Below are positions 33,302 through 41,667 of a DNA stretch of 64,000 nt, one piece after another. A program made the position numbers and the translations under genes. The notes beneath the pieces are model-generated. The model did not search any database. It saw only the letters and a program-made list of their open reading frames with translations, and was not told where the DNA came from. Numbering within the stretch: position 1 is the first letter of the stretch; each line of letters starts with the position of its first letter. The DNA is from Pseudomonas fluorescens (GTDB lineage Bacteria > Pseudomonadota > Gammaproteobacteria > Pseudomonadales > Pseudomonadaceae), in the NCBI RefSeq assembly GCF_902497995.1, contig NZ_CABVII010000019.1, positions 83,929 through 147,928 of the forward strand. The letters are read 5' to 3'.

Positions 33302-34903
33302 ATGAGCGATAACAAAAACAAGATTACTCAAGCAATTCATGACTGCAATCTTCCCAGGCGGGATTTCCTCAAAGGCAGCGCCGCCGCCGGTCTGGTAGCC
33401 GCTGCGTTTTCCATGGGCCTGCCGTTCGGAGCCTTTGCCCAGCAAGCTTCGCCCAAGCCGGGCGGTGTGCTGCGCCTTGGCCTGGCGGGTGGCAGCACCA
33501 CCGACTCGCTGGACCCGGGCTCCTGGAGCGATACGTTCACTTTCGTCGGCTTCGCGGCGGTGTACAACACCCTGAGCGAAATTGCCGTGGATGGCACAGC
33601 GATTCCCGAGCTCGCCGAGCGCTGGGAATCGTCGCCGGATGCGCGGATCTGGACCTTCAAACTGCGCCAGGGCGTGACCTTCCACAACGGCAAGAGCCTG
33701 ACCGTCGAAGACGTCGTGGCGTCGATCAATCACCACCTGGGCGAGAAGTCCACCTCGGCGGCCAAGACCGTTCTCGGGGATGTGGCCCAGGTGCGCGCAC
33801 AGGGCACCGATGCGGTGGTCTTCGAGTTGCATTCGGGTAACGCCGACTTCGCCTATGTGGTGGCCGATTACCACTTGGTGATCATGCCGAGCAAGGACGG
33901 CGTTGCTGATTGGCGAGCGGGGGTCGGCACCGGCGGTTATCGTCTCAAGGCGTTCGATCCGGGCGTGCGCATGGCATTGGAGCGCAGCCCCGATTACTGG
34001 AAACCGGGCCGGGCGCATTTCGCCAGCGCCGAGTTGATCGGCATTGCCGACGGCGCGGCGCGGATCAATGCGCTGGTCACCGGGCAGGTCGATGTGATCA
34101 ACAAGGTGGACCTGAAAACCGTGGCGCTGCTCAAGCGCAATCCGAACATGGTGATCGAAGAAACCAAGGGCGCGCAGCACTACACCTTCCCGATGCTGTG
34201 CGACAGCCAGGACTTCAAGAACAACGACATCCGCCTGGCGATGAAGTACGCCATCAACCGTGAAACCCTGTTGGCCTCGATACTGCACGGCTATGGTCTG
34301 GTCGGTAACGATCATCCGATCCAGCCCGGCAGCCGCTTCATCAATACGGCGCTGGAGCAGCGCAGCTATGACCCGGACAAGTCGCGTTTCCACCTGCGCA
34401 AGGCCGGCGTCGAGTCGCTCAAGGTACGCCTGCAAGCGTCCGACGCCGCTTATACCGGCGCGGTGGATGCCTCGGTGTTGTTCAAGGAGCAGGCGCGCCA
34501 GGCGGGGATCGATATCGACGTGGTGCGCGAGCCGGCGGACGGCTTCTTCTCCAACGTCTGGATGAAGCAACCCTTCACCACCTCGTTCTGGTACAGCAGC
34601 CTGACCGCCGACCGTATGTTCAGCATCGGTTACGCCAAAGGCGCTGCCTGGAACGAAACCCACTGGGACAACGGGCGCTTCAACCAGTTGCTGAACGCCG
34701 CCCGCGGCGAGATGAACGATCCGCTGCGCCGCGAGATGTACAACGAAATGCAGGCGCTGTGCCGCGACGATGGCGGGGCGATCGTGCCGTTGTTCGCCAG
34801 CTCCGTGGCCGCCCGCTCGAAACGCATCAGTCATGGCGAACTCACCGCACCGTACGGCGAACTGGATGGTCTGCGGGTCATCGAGCGCTGGTGGCAAGCC
34901 TGA
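33302..34903 (+). CDS. Peptide-type ABC transporter substrate-binding protein (Tat signal)
   Basis: A 533-residue periplasmic protein of the DppA/OppA (SBP_bac_5) type. The N-terminus has a twin-arginine signal (LPRRDFLKGSAAAGLVAAAF, cleaved near GAFAQ), so it is exported folded. The body has LDPGSWSDTFTFVGFAAVYN, LAERWESSPDARIWTFKLRQ and GVTFHNGKSLTVEDV, typical of the family. It opens an operon with two permeases, a double ATPase and a flavoprotein. The ligand could be a peptide or another amine-bearing compound. The short upstream region contains the Rrf2-type palindrome. Confidence 0.9.
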   Translation: MSDNKNKITQAIHDCNLPRRDFLKGSAAAGLVAAAFSMGLPFGAFAQQASPKPGGVLRLGLAGGSTTDSLDPGSWSDTFTFVGFAAVYNTLSEIAVDGTAIPELAERWESSPDARIWTFKLRQGVTFHNGKSLTVEDVVASINHHLGEKSTSAAKTVLGDVAQVRAQGTDAVVFELHSGNADFAYVVADYHLVIMPSKDGVADWRAGVGTGGYRLKAFDPGVRMALERSPDYWKPGRAHFASAELIGIADGAARINALVTGQVDVINKVDLKTVALLKRNPNMVIEETKGAQHYTFPMLCDSQDFKNNDIRLAMKYAINRETLLASILHGYGLVGNDHPIQPGSRFINTALEQRSYDPDKSRFHLRKAGVESLKVRLQASDAAYTGAVDASVLFKEQARQAGIDIDVVREPADGFFSNVWMKQPFTTSFWYSSLTADRMFSIGYAKGAAWNETHWDNGRFNQLLNAARGEMNDPLRREMYNEMQALCRDDGGAIVPLFASSVAARSKRISHGELTAPYGELDGLRVIERWWQA

Positions 34904-34971
34904 GCATCTGATCGTTGATGGCCGACCTGCGCGCAGGTCGGCCACCCTGTGCCATCCCGGAGGATTCTGCG

Positions 34972-35931
34972 GTGAATAGTATTTTCAAGTTGCTGTTGCA
35001 GCGTCTGGCCCTGGGCCTGTTGTCGCTGTTTGCGGTGTCGGTGATTATTTTTCTGGCGGTCGGCATGCTGCCGGGCGATATCGCCCAGGCCATGCTCGGG
35101 CAGTCGGCGACGGCTGAAACCGTGGCGGCCTTCCGTGCCCAGCTGGGGCTGGACGTGCCGCCATTGACCCGCTTCGTGCAGTGGATCTGGCAGCTGCTGC
35201 AAGGTGACCTCGGGGTCTCGCTGGCCAACCAGCGGCCGATCGCCGAGCTGATCGGCACGCGGTTGGGCAATACGCTCAGTCTGGCGGCCTTGGCGGCATT
35301 GGTGTCGGTACCGTTGGCGCTGGTGCTGGGGATGCTCGCGGCCTTGTATCGCAATAGCTGGTTCGACCGCCTGCTCAACACCTCGGCACTGAGTGCGGTG
35401 TCGTTCCCGGAATTCTTCGTCGCCTACCTGTTGATTCTGCTGTTTTCGGTGAAGCTCGGCTGGTTCCCGAGCATCTCCAACCTGGCGCCGGATGCGTCCT
35501 TCGGCACGGTGCTGGAACGCTCGGTGCTGCCGGTGGCGACCCTGAGCCTGGTGGTGATCGCGCAGATGATGCGCATGACGCGTGCGTCCCTGATCAACCT
35601 CCTTGCCAGCCCCTATATCGAAATGGCCCGGCTCAAGGGCATCAGTCAGTCGCGGATTATCTTCCGGCATGCCTTGCCCAACGCCCTGGCACCGATCGTC
35701 AACGTGGTGGCCTTGAACCTCGCGTACCTGGTGGTGGGCGTGGTGGTGGTCGAGGTGGTGTTCGTCTACCCGGGTCTTGGCCAGTTGCTGGTGGACTCGG
35801 TGGCCAAACGCGACATTCCGGTGGTCCAGGCCTGCAGCCTGATCTTTGCCGCGACCTACATCCTGCTCAATACCACGGCCGATGTGCTGTCCATCGCCAG
35901 CAATCCACGCCTGATGCATCCGAAGGGGTAG
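34972..35931 (+). CDS. DppB/OppB-type ABC permease
   Basis: A 319-residue inner-membrane permease with six hydrophobic segments. It has the N-terminal LPGDIAQAMLGQSATAE region and the cytoplasmic EMARLKGISQSRIIFRHALPNAL loop that contacts the ATPase. The start is GTG at 34972 with GGAGG upstream; the in-frame ATG at 34915 lies in a stem-like intergenic stretch and lacks a ribosome site. It is the second gene of the operon and pairs with the permease four bases downstream. Confidence 0.88.
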   Translation: MNSIFKLLLQRLALGLLSLFAVSVIIFLAVGMLPGDIAQAMLGQSATAETVAAFRAQLGLDVPPLTRFVQWIWQLLQGDLGVSLANQRPIAELIGTRLGNTLSLAALAALVSVPLALVLGMLAALYRNSWFDRLLNTSALSAVSFPEFFVAYLLILLFSVKLGWFPSISNLAPDASFGTVLERSVLPVATLSLVVIAQMMRMTRASLINLLASPYIEMARLKGISQSRIIFRHALPNALAPIVNVVALNLAYLVVGVVVVEVVFVYPGLGQLLVDSVAKRDIPVVQACSLIFAATYILLNTTADVLSIASNPRLMHPKG

Positions 35932-35934
35932 AAC

Positions 35935-36762
35935 ATGAGCCTGCTTAAAGAACTGGCCCGGGCACCGCTGAGTGCGAAGTTCGGGATTCTGGTCATCGTT
36001 GTGTACATCCTGGTGGCGCTGTTCGCTCCGGCACTGGCGCCCTACGGCGAAACCGAAGTGGTCGGCGAGGGCTTTGCGCCCTGGAGCGGGCAGTTCCTGC
36101 TGGGCACCGATAACCTCGGTCGCGACATGTTCAGCCGGCTGGTGTATGGCGCCCGCAACACCCTGGGCATCGCCTTTCTCACCACGGTGCTGGCGTTCCT
36201 GCTCGGTGGCTTTTGCGGTTTGATCGCGGCGATCAAGGGCGGTGGGGTCGATCAAGGCTTGTCGCGAGTCGTCGACATCCTGATGGCCATTCCACAACTG
36301 ATCTTCGCCTTGCTGATTCTCAGTGTGGTCGGCACCACGGCCACCTCCCTGGTATTGGTGATCGCGCTGCTGGATGCCACCCGGGTGTTTCGTCTGTCAC
36401 GGGCGGTGGCGATGAACGTGGTGGTCCAGGACTTCGTCGAGGCGGCGCGGCTGCGGGGCGAGGGCTTGTGGTGGCTGGTGACCCGCGAGGTGTTGCCCAA
36501 CGCCGCCGCGCCGCTGATTGCCGAATTCGGCCTGCGTTTCTGTTTCGTCTTTCTGTTTATCAGTGCGCTGTCATTCCTCGGCCTGGGCATTCAGCCACCG
36601 ACTGCCGACTGGGGCGGCATGGTCCGGGACAACGCGGTGCTGATCACCTTCGGCGACATTAGCCCGCTGCTGCCGGCTCTGGCGGTGGCGTTGATTACGG
36701 TAAGCGTCAACTTCGTCGTCGACTGGATGCTGCACAAATCCAGCGGCCTCAAGGAGTGCTGA
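35935..36762 (+). CDS. DppC/OppC-type ABC permease
   Basis: A 275-residue inner-membrane permease. It shows the periplasmic FLLGTDNLGRDMFSRLVYGA motif typical of DppC and the cytoplasmic loop EAARLRGEGLWWLVTREVLPN. Translation begins three bases after the previous gene stops. With the DppB-type partner it should form the transmembrane channel. Confidence 0.9.
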   Translation: MSLLKELARAPLSAKFGILVIVVYILVALFAPALAPYGETEVVGEGFAPWSGQFLLGTDNLGRDMFSRLVYGARNTLGIAFLTTVLAFLLGGFCGLIAAIKGGGVDQGLSRVVDILMAIPQLIFALLILSVVGTTATSLVLVIALLDATRVFRLSRAVAMNVVVQDFVEAARLRGEGLWWLVTREVLPNAAAPLIAEFGLRFCFVFLFISALSFLGLGIQPPTADWGGMVRDNAVLITFGDISPLLPALAVALITVSVNFVVDWMLHKSSGLKEC

Positions 36763-36764
36763 AC

Positions 36765-38426
36765 ATGCACCAACCCTCGCGCAACAACGACCAGCCGCTG
36801 CTGGAAATCCGTGACCTGCATATCGAAGGTCATTACGAAGACGCCTGGCATCCGCTGATCAAAGGCATCGACCTGACCCTGCAACGCGGCGAGGTGCTGG
36901 GCCTGATCGGCGAGTCGGGTGCCGGCAAGTCGACCCTGGGCCTGGCAGCCATGGGCTATGCCCGTGACGGTTGCAAGATTACCGGCGGCTCGGTGCGTTT
37001 CGACGGCATGGAACTGTTGCAGGCCAAGCCCGAAACCCTGCGCAAACTGCGTGGGCTGCGCATTGCTTATGTGGCGCAAAGTGCCGCGGCATCGTTCAAC
37101 CCGGCGCATCGGCTGATCGATCAGCACGTGGAAACGGCGGTCAACAATGGTGGCATCAGCCGCGCTCAGGCCGAAGCCGAAGCGGTGGAGCTGTACCGCG
37201 TGTTGCGCCTGCCGAATCCCGAGCAGATCGGTCAACGTTATCCGCATCAGGTGTCGGGCGGGCAACTGCAACGGGTGATGACCGCCATGGCCATGGCCTG
37301 CCACCCGGACCTGATCATCTTCGACGAACCGACCACGGCCCTCGACGTCACCACCCAGATCGAAGTGCTGGCGGCGATTCGCGATGCGGTGAAGCAATTT
37401 GGCAGTGCGGCAATCTATATCAGCCATGACCTGGCCGTCGTCGCGCAAATGGCCGACCGCATCATGGTGCTGCGCCACGGCAAGCTGGTGGAGGAAGCCG
37501 AGACCCGCAAAATGCTCTGCGACCCGCAGGAGGACTACACCAAGTCACTGTGGGCGGTGCGCAGCTTTCGCACCGAACCCAAGCCGTGCCCGCAACAGGA
37601 AGTGCCGTTGCTGGAACTGCGCCAGGCCTGCGCCAGCTACGGTCATACGCCTGTGCTGCACGATGTTTCGCTGAGCCTGTATCGCGGCCAGACGCTGGCA
37701 GTGATTGGTGAGTCCGGCAGTGGCAAGAGTTCGACGGCGCGGTTGATTACCGGCCTGCTGCCGCCGACTTCCGGTCAGGTGCTGTACGGCGGCGAACCCC
37801 TGCCGGCGGACTTCCGTCAGCGCAGCAAGGAGCAGTTGCGACGGGTCCAGATGATCTACCAGATCCCGGACACCGCCTTGAATCCCCGGCAGCGGATCGT
37901 CGACATCATCGGTCGACCGCTGACGTTTTACCTCGGCCTGAAGGGCAAGGCCCTGCGCGCGCGGGTCGCCGAGTTGCTGGAAATGATCGAGCTGGATCCG
38001 GCGACGTACATGGAGCGTCAGCCCCGTGAGTTGTCCGGTGGGCAGAAGCAACGCATCTGCATTGCCCGGGCGCTGGCGGCCGATCCGCAGTTGATCATCT
38101 GCGACGAAGTGACCTCGGCACTCGATCAACTGGTGGCCGAGGGGGTCCTGAAGTTACTCAATCGTATCCAGCAGCAGCTCGGCGTCGCTTATCTGTTCAT
38201 TACCCACGATGTCGCCACCGTGCGAGCGATTGCCGATGAAGTGGTGGTGATGCAGCGCGGAAGGGTAGTCGACCACGGCTCCCGCAGCGCGATTTTCACC
38301 CCGCCGCATCAGGACTACACCGGCCTGCTGTTTTCATCCGAACCGGAAATGGATCCGGACTGGCTGGATCACCTGCTCGCCCAGCGCGCTGGCCAACCAG
38401 CGCCTTCCAAGCTTGAAATCGTCTAA
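36765..38426 (+). CDS. Double-domain ABC transporter ATPase (DppD-DppF fusion type)
   Basis: A 553-residue protein with two complete nucleotide-binding domains. The first has Walker A GESGAGKST, signature VSGGQLQRV and Walker B LIIFDEPTTALD; the second has GESGSGKSS, LSGGQKQRI and LIICDEVTSALD (note CDEV in place of DEP). Both have the C-terminal extension of oligopeptide ATPases. A GGAG lies before the ATG at 36765. It powers the importer encoded just upstream; fusion of DppD- and DppF-like halves is common in this family. Confidence 0.9.
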   Translation: MHQPSRNNDQPLLEIRDLHIEGHYEDAWHPLIKGIDLTLQRGEVLGLIGESGAGKSTLGLAAMGYARDGCKITGGSVRFDGMELLQAKPETLRKLRGLRIAYVAQSAAASFNPAHRLIDQHVETAVNNGGISRAQAEAEAVELYRVLRLPNPEQIGQRYPHQVSGGQLQRVMTAMAMACHPDLIIFDEPTTALDVTTQIEVLAAIRDAVKQFGSAAIYISHDLAVVAQMADRIMVLRHGKLVEEAETRKMLCDPQEDYTKSLWAVRSFRTEPKPCPQQEVPLLELRQACASYGHTPVLHDVSLSLYRGQTLAVIGESGSGKSSTARLITGLLPPTSGQVLYGGEPLPADFRQRSKEQLRRVQMIYQIPDTALNPRQRIVDIIGRPLTFYLGLKGKALRARVAELLEMIELDPATYMERQPRELSGGQKQRICIARALAADPQLIICDEVTSALDQLVAEGVLKLLNRIQQQLGVAYLFITHDVATVRAIADEVVVMQRGRVVDHGSRSAIFTPPHQDYTGLLFSSEPEMDPDWLDHLLAQRAGQPAPSKLEIV

Positions 38427-38435
38427 GGAATTGCC

Positions 38436-39146
38436 ATGAAAGTACTGATTGTCCACGCCCATCCCGAGCCAAACTCTTTCACCGCCGCCCTGCGCGATCA
38501 AGCGGTAGACACCTTGAAGGCCCAAGGGCATGAAGTGCAGGTCAGTGACCTGTATGCGATGAACTGGAACCCGGTGGCCAGCGCCGAGGACTTTTCCTCA
38601 CGGGAGAATCCGGACTATCTGGTCTATGCCCTGGAGCAGCGCCTGGGCGTTAAAAGCCAGTCGCTGGCGGCGGATATCCAGCAAGAACTGGACAAGCTGC
38701 TGTGGGCCGACCTGCTGATCCTCAACTTCCCGGTTTTCTGGTTCTCGGCGCCGGCGATACTCAAAGGCTGGATCGACCGGGTACTGGTGTCGGGCGTCTG
38801 CTACGGCGGCAAGCGCTTCTATGATCAGGGCGGGCTCAGCGGCAAGAAGGCCCTGGTGACGGTGACCCTGGGCGGACGCGAGCACATGTTTGGCGAGGGC
38901 GCGATTCATGGCCCGCTGGAAGACATGTTGCGGCCGATCCTGCGCGGCACCCTGGCTTATGTCGGATTCGAGGTGCTGGAGCCGTTCGTGGCCTGGCATG
39001 TACCGTACATCAGCGACGACGCGCGCAAGGACTTCCTGCGTGGCTATCAGCAACGCCTGGAAAACATCGCCGACGACCAACCCATCGAGTTTCCGCGCTT
39101 GTCGCAGTTCGATGAGGCGCTTTATCCGTTGCAGGCTATCAGATAA
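38436..39146 (+). CDS. NAD(P)H-dependent flavodoxin-fold oxidoreductase (NQO/KefF-like)
   Basis: A 236-residue FMN/FAD enzyme of the NAD(P)H quinone oxidoreductase family. Visible are KVLIVHAHPEPNSFTAALRD at the start, LLILNFPVFWFSAPAILKGW in the middle, and a GEG loop (GREHMFGEGAIHGPLEDM). It starts 9 bp after the ATPase, so it belongs to the transporter operon. A homologous oxidoreductase gene follows aruH in P. aeruginosa, which again ties this segment to the aru locus. Its physiological acceptor is unknown. Confidence 0.87.
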   Translation: MKVLIVHAHPEPNSFTAALRDQAVDTLKAQGHEVQVSDLYAMNWNPVASAEDFSSRENPDYLVYALEQRLGVKSQSLAADIQQELDKLLWADLLILNFPVFWFSAPAILKGWIDRVLVSGVCYGGKRFYDQGGLSGKKALVTVTLGGREHMFGEGAIHGPLEDMLRPILRGTLAYVGFEVLEPFVAWHVPYISDDARKDFLRGYQQRLENIADDQPIEFPRLSQFDEALYPLQAIR

Positions 39147-39149
39147 GCA

Positions 39150-39170
39150 CGGTGCGGCTGCGCCGCACCG
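39150..39170 (+). terminator. Stable hairpin after the transporter operon
   Basis: CGGTGCGGC/GCCGCACCG with a TGC loop starts three bases after the operon stop codon. No T-tract follows, so it may stabilise the 3' end rather than terminate alone. Confidence 0.45.
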
Positions 39171-39283
39171 AACACTGCAACCACCCGCGCCAGCGCGGTT
39201 TCGGTACCCGCGCGCATGGGGGGAGGGTGGTCATCGATTGCGCTCGTCTCACCGTCCGATGTGCGGATCGTCACTGAAGCTGG

Positions 39284-39778
39284 CTAGCGCCCGTGAGCCG
39301 CATCGGCCAATTGCCCGGTATCGACTCGAACAAAAATCGAGTCGCCGACCGCGGTCAGCACGTCCCCGGCATACACCTCGCAGATGACCCGGGTCTTGCG
39401 TCCGACATCACCTTCTACCTTCGCCCGCAGCGTCAGAGGAACGCCCATGGGGGTCGGCTTGATGAACTTGATGCCAAGGTTGCCGGTGACGCAGTTGATG
39501 CGCGGAAGGCTGTCAGCTTCGCGTTGTTCCTGCCGGTAGTGATAGGCCATTGCGGCCCAGTTCGAATGGCAATCGACCAGCATTGCAATGAGTCCGCCGT
39601 AGACCAGGTCCGGCCAGCCGCAGTACTTGGCTTCGGGCACATGCTCGGCCATCACATGCACGCCGTCCTCGTGCCAGAAGCTCTTGATGTGCAGCCCGTG
39701 GGGGTTGCTGCTGCCGCAGCCGTAACACACGCCTTCGGGCGCGGCGCTGTCTTGCAGGGAGGTGTCGAGCAGGGGCAT
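39284..39778 (-). CDS. PaaI-type hotdog thioesterase
   Basis: A 164-residue hotdog-fold acyl-CoA thioesterase. It shows CYGCGSSNPHGLHIKSFW near the start, and YGGLIAMLVDCHSNWAAMAY with the central helix and catalytic acidic residue, followed by INCVTGNLGIKFIKPTPMG. The N-terminal CxxC with GLH is typical of this subgroup. It is a single gene convergent with the flavoprotein gene. The acyl substrate is unknown. Confidence 0.88.
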   Translation of the reverse strand: MPLLDTSLQDSAAPEGVCYGCGSSNPHGLHIKSFWHEDGVHVMAEHVPEAKYCGWPDLVYGGLIAMLVDCHSNWAAMAYHYRQEQREADSLPRINCVTGNLGIKFIKPTPMGVPLTLRAKVEGDVGRKTRVICEVYAGDVLTAVGDSIFVRVDTGQLADAAHGR

Positions 39779-39927
39779 GTCTTGTCATCCTCAGAGAAGT
39801 AAACCTCGGGTATCTTAACCTCAGTCTGGTGAGTCGGGGCTTGGTATCGATTGTCGAGAGACAATGTGCTGCCGCCCCGTCTGCGACGCCGCGCTGTCGC
39901 GCATGGAACCGGTGGGCTTTATCTTTA

Positions 39928-40045
39928 GGTAGGAGCTGGCTTGCCAGCGAAGGACGCATAGGCGCCGCGTTTATCCTGAATGCACGCGTCATCGTTCACG
40001 TCCATCGTCGGAACGCCGCCCGGAGCAAGCTCGCTCCTACAGGGG
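39928..40045. repeat. REP pair
   Basis: TAGGAGCTGGCTTGCCAGCG at the left and GAGCAAGCTCGCTCCTACAG at the right, with intervening sequence, form a diverged REPIN upstream of DUF6124 module copy D. Confidence 0.75.
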
Positions 40046-40082
40046 TTGGAAGTAGCCCGGCACCGGCAGGTTTCTGGTCACG

Positions 40083-40137
40083 AACCCTGCGGGGTTTCTC
40101 CGCGTGCCAGGCGGGCGGTCCCCAAAAAAGGGACCGC
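40083..40137. repeat. phnX-tail scrap fused to DUF6124 3' hairpin
   Basis: CTGCGGGGTTTCTCCGCGTG followed by CCAGGCGGG resembles the 3' end of phnX at about 61456-61490. It runs directly into the GCGGTCCC/GGGACCGC hairpin (40115-40137) of module copy D. Confidence 0.5.
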
Positions 40138-40167
40138 TGCACAGCCCGTATGGCGGACTCGTTCGCC

Positions 40168-40527
40168 TCAAGAAGGCGGATCGATCTGATCCAGCACCCG
40201 GTTCGCCGTGATTTCCGCCAGCATGATGCTGTTGGAAATACCCAGCAGGGCGTTGCGCGAACCGCCGTCCAGATGATCCACCAGGTGATGGACCATCACG
40301 TCGACCGAGGCCAGCGTTTCGACCAGATAAACCACCAGGGTTTCGGTAGTGATTTCTGGGGCCACGGTAAACATCGTGCTGGGAGTACGCGGCGTGGCTT
40401 TGATGTCGGCAGTTGAGGGGAAGTGGAAGTCGAGGGCGCGTTCGGCGGCTTCGTTGAGTTTGTTTGAATCGGATTTATATGGGGATGTCGGATCTGTGTC
40501 CGGGGGATTGGGTGAAGGCTTTACCAT
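40168..40527 (-). CDS. DUF6124-family small protein, copy D
   Basis: A 119-residue paralog starting MVKPSPNPPDTDPTSP, with the same core and helical C-terminus as copies A, B and E (APEITTETLVVYLVETLASV, MVHHLVDHLDGGSRNALLGI). The ATG at 40527 follows GAGGA whose bases form part of a GGATCC-containing leader arm. The frame is intact. Function unknown. Confidence 0.75.
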   Translation of the reverse strand: MVKPSPNPPDTDPTSPYKSDSNKLNEAAERALDFHFPSTADIKATPRTPSTMFTVAPEITTETLVVYLVETLASVDVMVHHLVDHLDGGSRNALLGISNSIMLAEITANRVLDQIDPPS

Positions 40528-40910
40528 ATGCGGGATCCTCAATGGAGCGCCGGCCCTCTTGCTGCTAAACGAAAAGGGAGGCAGCTGTACGCAGGTTAGC
40601 AGACCGGGGATCCAGCAAACCGGCGCGCTCTAAGGCGCCCTGCGCACAGCTACCATCGAGTGCAGGCAATGCCTGACTGATAGAGCTTGTGCACTTCACC
40701 GGAAAACCACGAGCTGCTAAACCCGATCACTGATGGGCAGTGACGGGAATAAGTTACCGAGCGGGGCAGAGGCGCACAAGCCGGCGGATTCTGGCGTAAC
40801 CGTAGGCAACGGCGCAAGGTCTTGTGGCTTTCAGGAAGTAAGTTGTAGGGCGCTTAAACACGTGCCTTCTGCGGATGTTTAAAGTGCATGAGCGAACGTT
40901 TCTAAATCGG
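40528..40910 (-). promoter_or_regulatory. Structured 5' leader of DUF6124 gene, copy D
   Basis: Plus coordinates: a 40530-40540 (GCGGGATCCTC), b CTGCTAAAC 40562-40570, b' GGTTAGCAG 40594-40602, a' around GGATCC 40608-40613, b2 CTGCTAAAC 40714-40722, hairpin 40722-40747. The a/a' pairing differs completely in sequence from copies B and E yet is still possible. A clear a2 is not seen. Confidence 0.7.
40754..40861 (-). CDS. Conserved basic leader peptide ORF (35 aa), copy D
   Basis: GTG-initiated 35-codon frame, VFKRPTTYFLKATRP onward, ending RLCPAR. It is nearly identical to copy A. Confidence 0.4.
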   Translation of the reverse strand: MFKRPTTYFLKATRPCAVAYGYARIRRLVRLCPAR

Positions 40911-41035
40911 GGATGAATCGCTGACTGCACTACCTGAAGTTGACCAAATTTGTTGCATCGCACGCGCCAATCCGCAACACTTCGCTCAACAACTAACCCT
41001 CACGACCGGCGTGGCTTGACCATCTGGTTGGAGGG

Positions 41036-41063
41036 GAAAAAGCCGGCGCGAGCCGGTTTTTTC
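41036..41063 (+). terminator. Terminator before the NYN remnant, copy D
   Basis: CCGGC/GCCGG stem (41043-41047, 41052-41056) between an A-run and TTTTTT, 19 bp before the ATG of the broken NYN gene; the same arrangement exists at 46367-46395. Confidence 0.75.
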
Positions 41064-41081
41064 GTTTCTGAAGTACGAAAA

Positions 41082-41437
41082 ATGCAGGGATCGCCTGAGC
41101 TAGAGCCTCAGCGCACTCGCATCTACATCGACGGATACAACTTTTACTACGGCTGCTTACGGGGGCTCCTTACAAGTGGCTGGATCTGCAGGCGTACCAC
41201 GACGCAATCACCGGACAGATCGACCCTGTCATTGTCACTAACGACACGGACATTGCACCGGCGCTGGAAATGATCAGGGCATACACCCAGGTAATTATAG
41301 GTGCAGTCGTCCCGACAACTGATCACACCCGACCACCCAACACCGACCTGGTGCAGCACGCGCACTGGACGCGTAGGCAAATCAATTCGAGCGAACTTGC
41401 ATCCTGCGTCGACTCGGCCAAATGGGCAATGCATTGA
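41082..41437 (+). pseudogene. Broken NYN-DUF2384 gene
   Basis: The first 27 codons match the intact gene (RTRIYIDGYNFYYGCLRG). A 1-bp deletion then shifts the frame, and about 340 bp are lost between sites sharing CTGC (41188-41192 region). The sequence continues with the NDTDIAPALE coding region and stops resembling the gene before the DUF2384 domain. It cannot make a functional protein. Confidence 0.85.
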
Positions 41438-41667
41438 GCGATGAAAACGTCATTTTTGTACGCTTCTACGTGAAATCTGAGTCCTGATCCTTCTGCGCGA
41501 AGTGCGGATTTCAATCTCAGGCGCGTTCTTTTCTGACCCGAAAACGGAAGCCGACTTTTTCAACACAATCGACCCATTGCAGCCGTTCGGTAGCGACAGC
41601 TTAGTACCTGCCGCTAACACCGAGAGGCACAAAGAAAACATTCAAAACTGAACATGCAAGCGGGTAA
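41438..41667. mobile_element. IS-derived scrap (right end of the 3254-3431 type element)
   Basis: 41455-41571 resembles the right half of the MITE at 3254-3431 (CTACGTGAAATCTGAGTCC, then CGACTTTTTCAACACAATCG). The left end is missing. Nothing coding is seen. Confidence 0.6.

Noticed and set aside
34831..36297. 488-codon minus-strand frame opposite the peptide permeases
   Set aside because: Histidine/glutamine-rich shadow of membrane protein genes.
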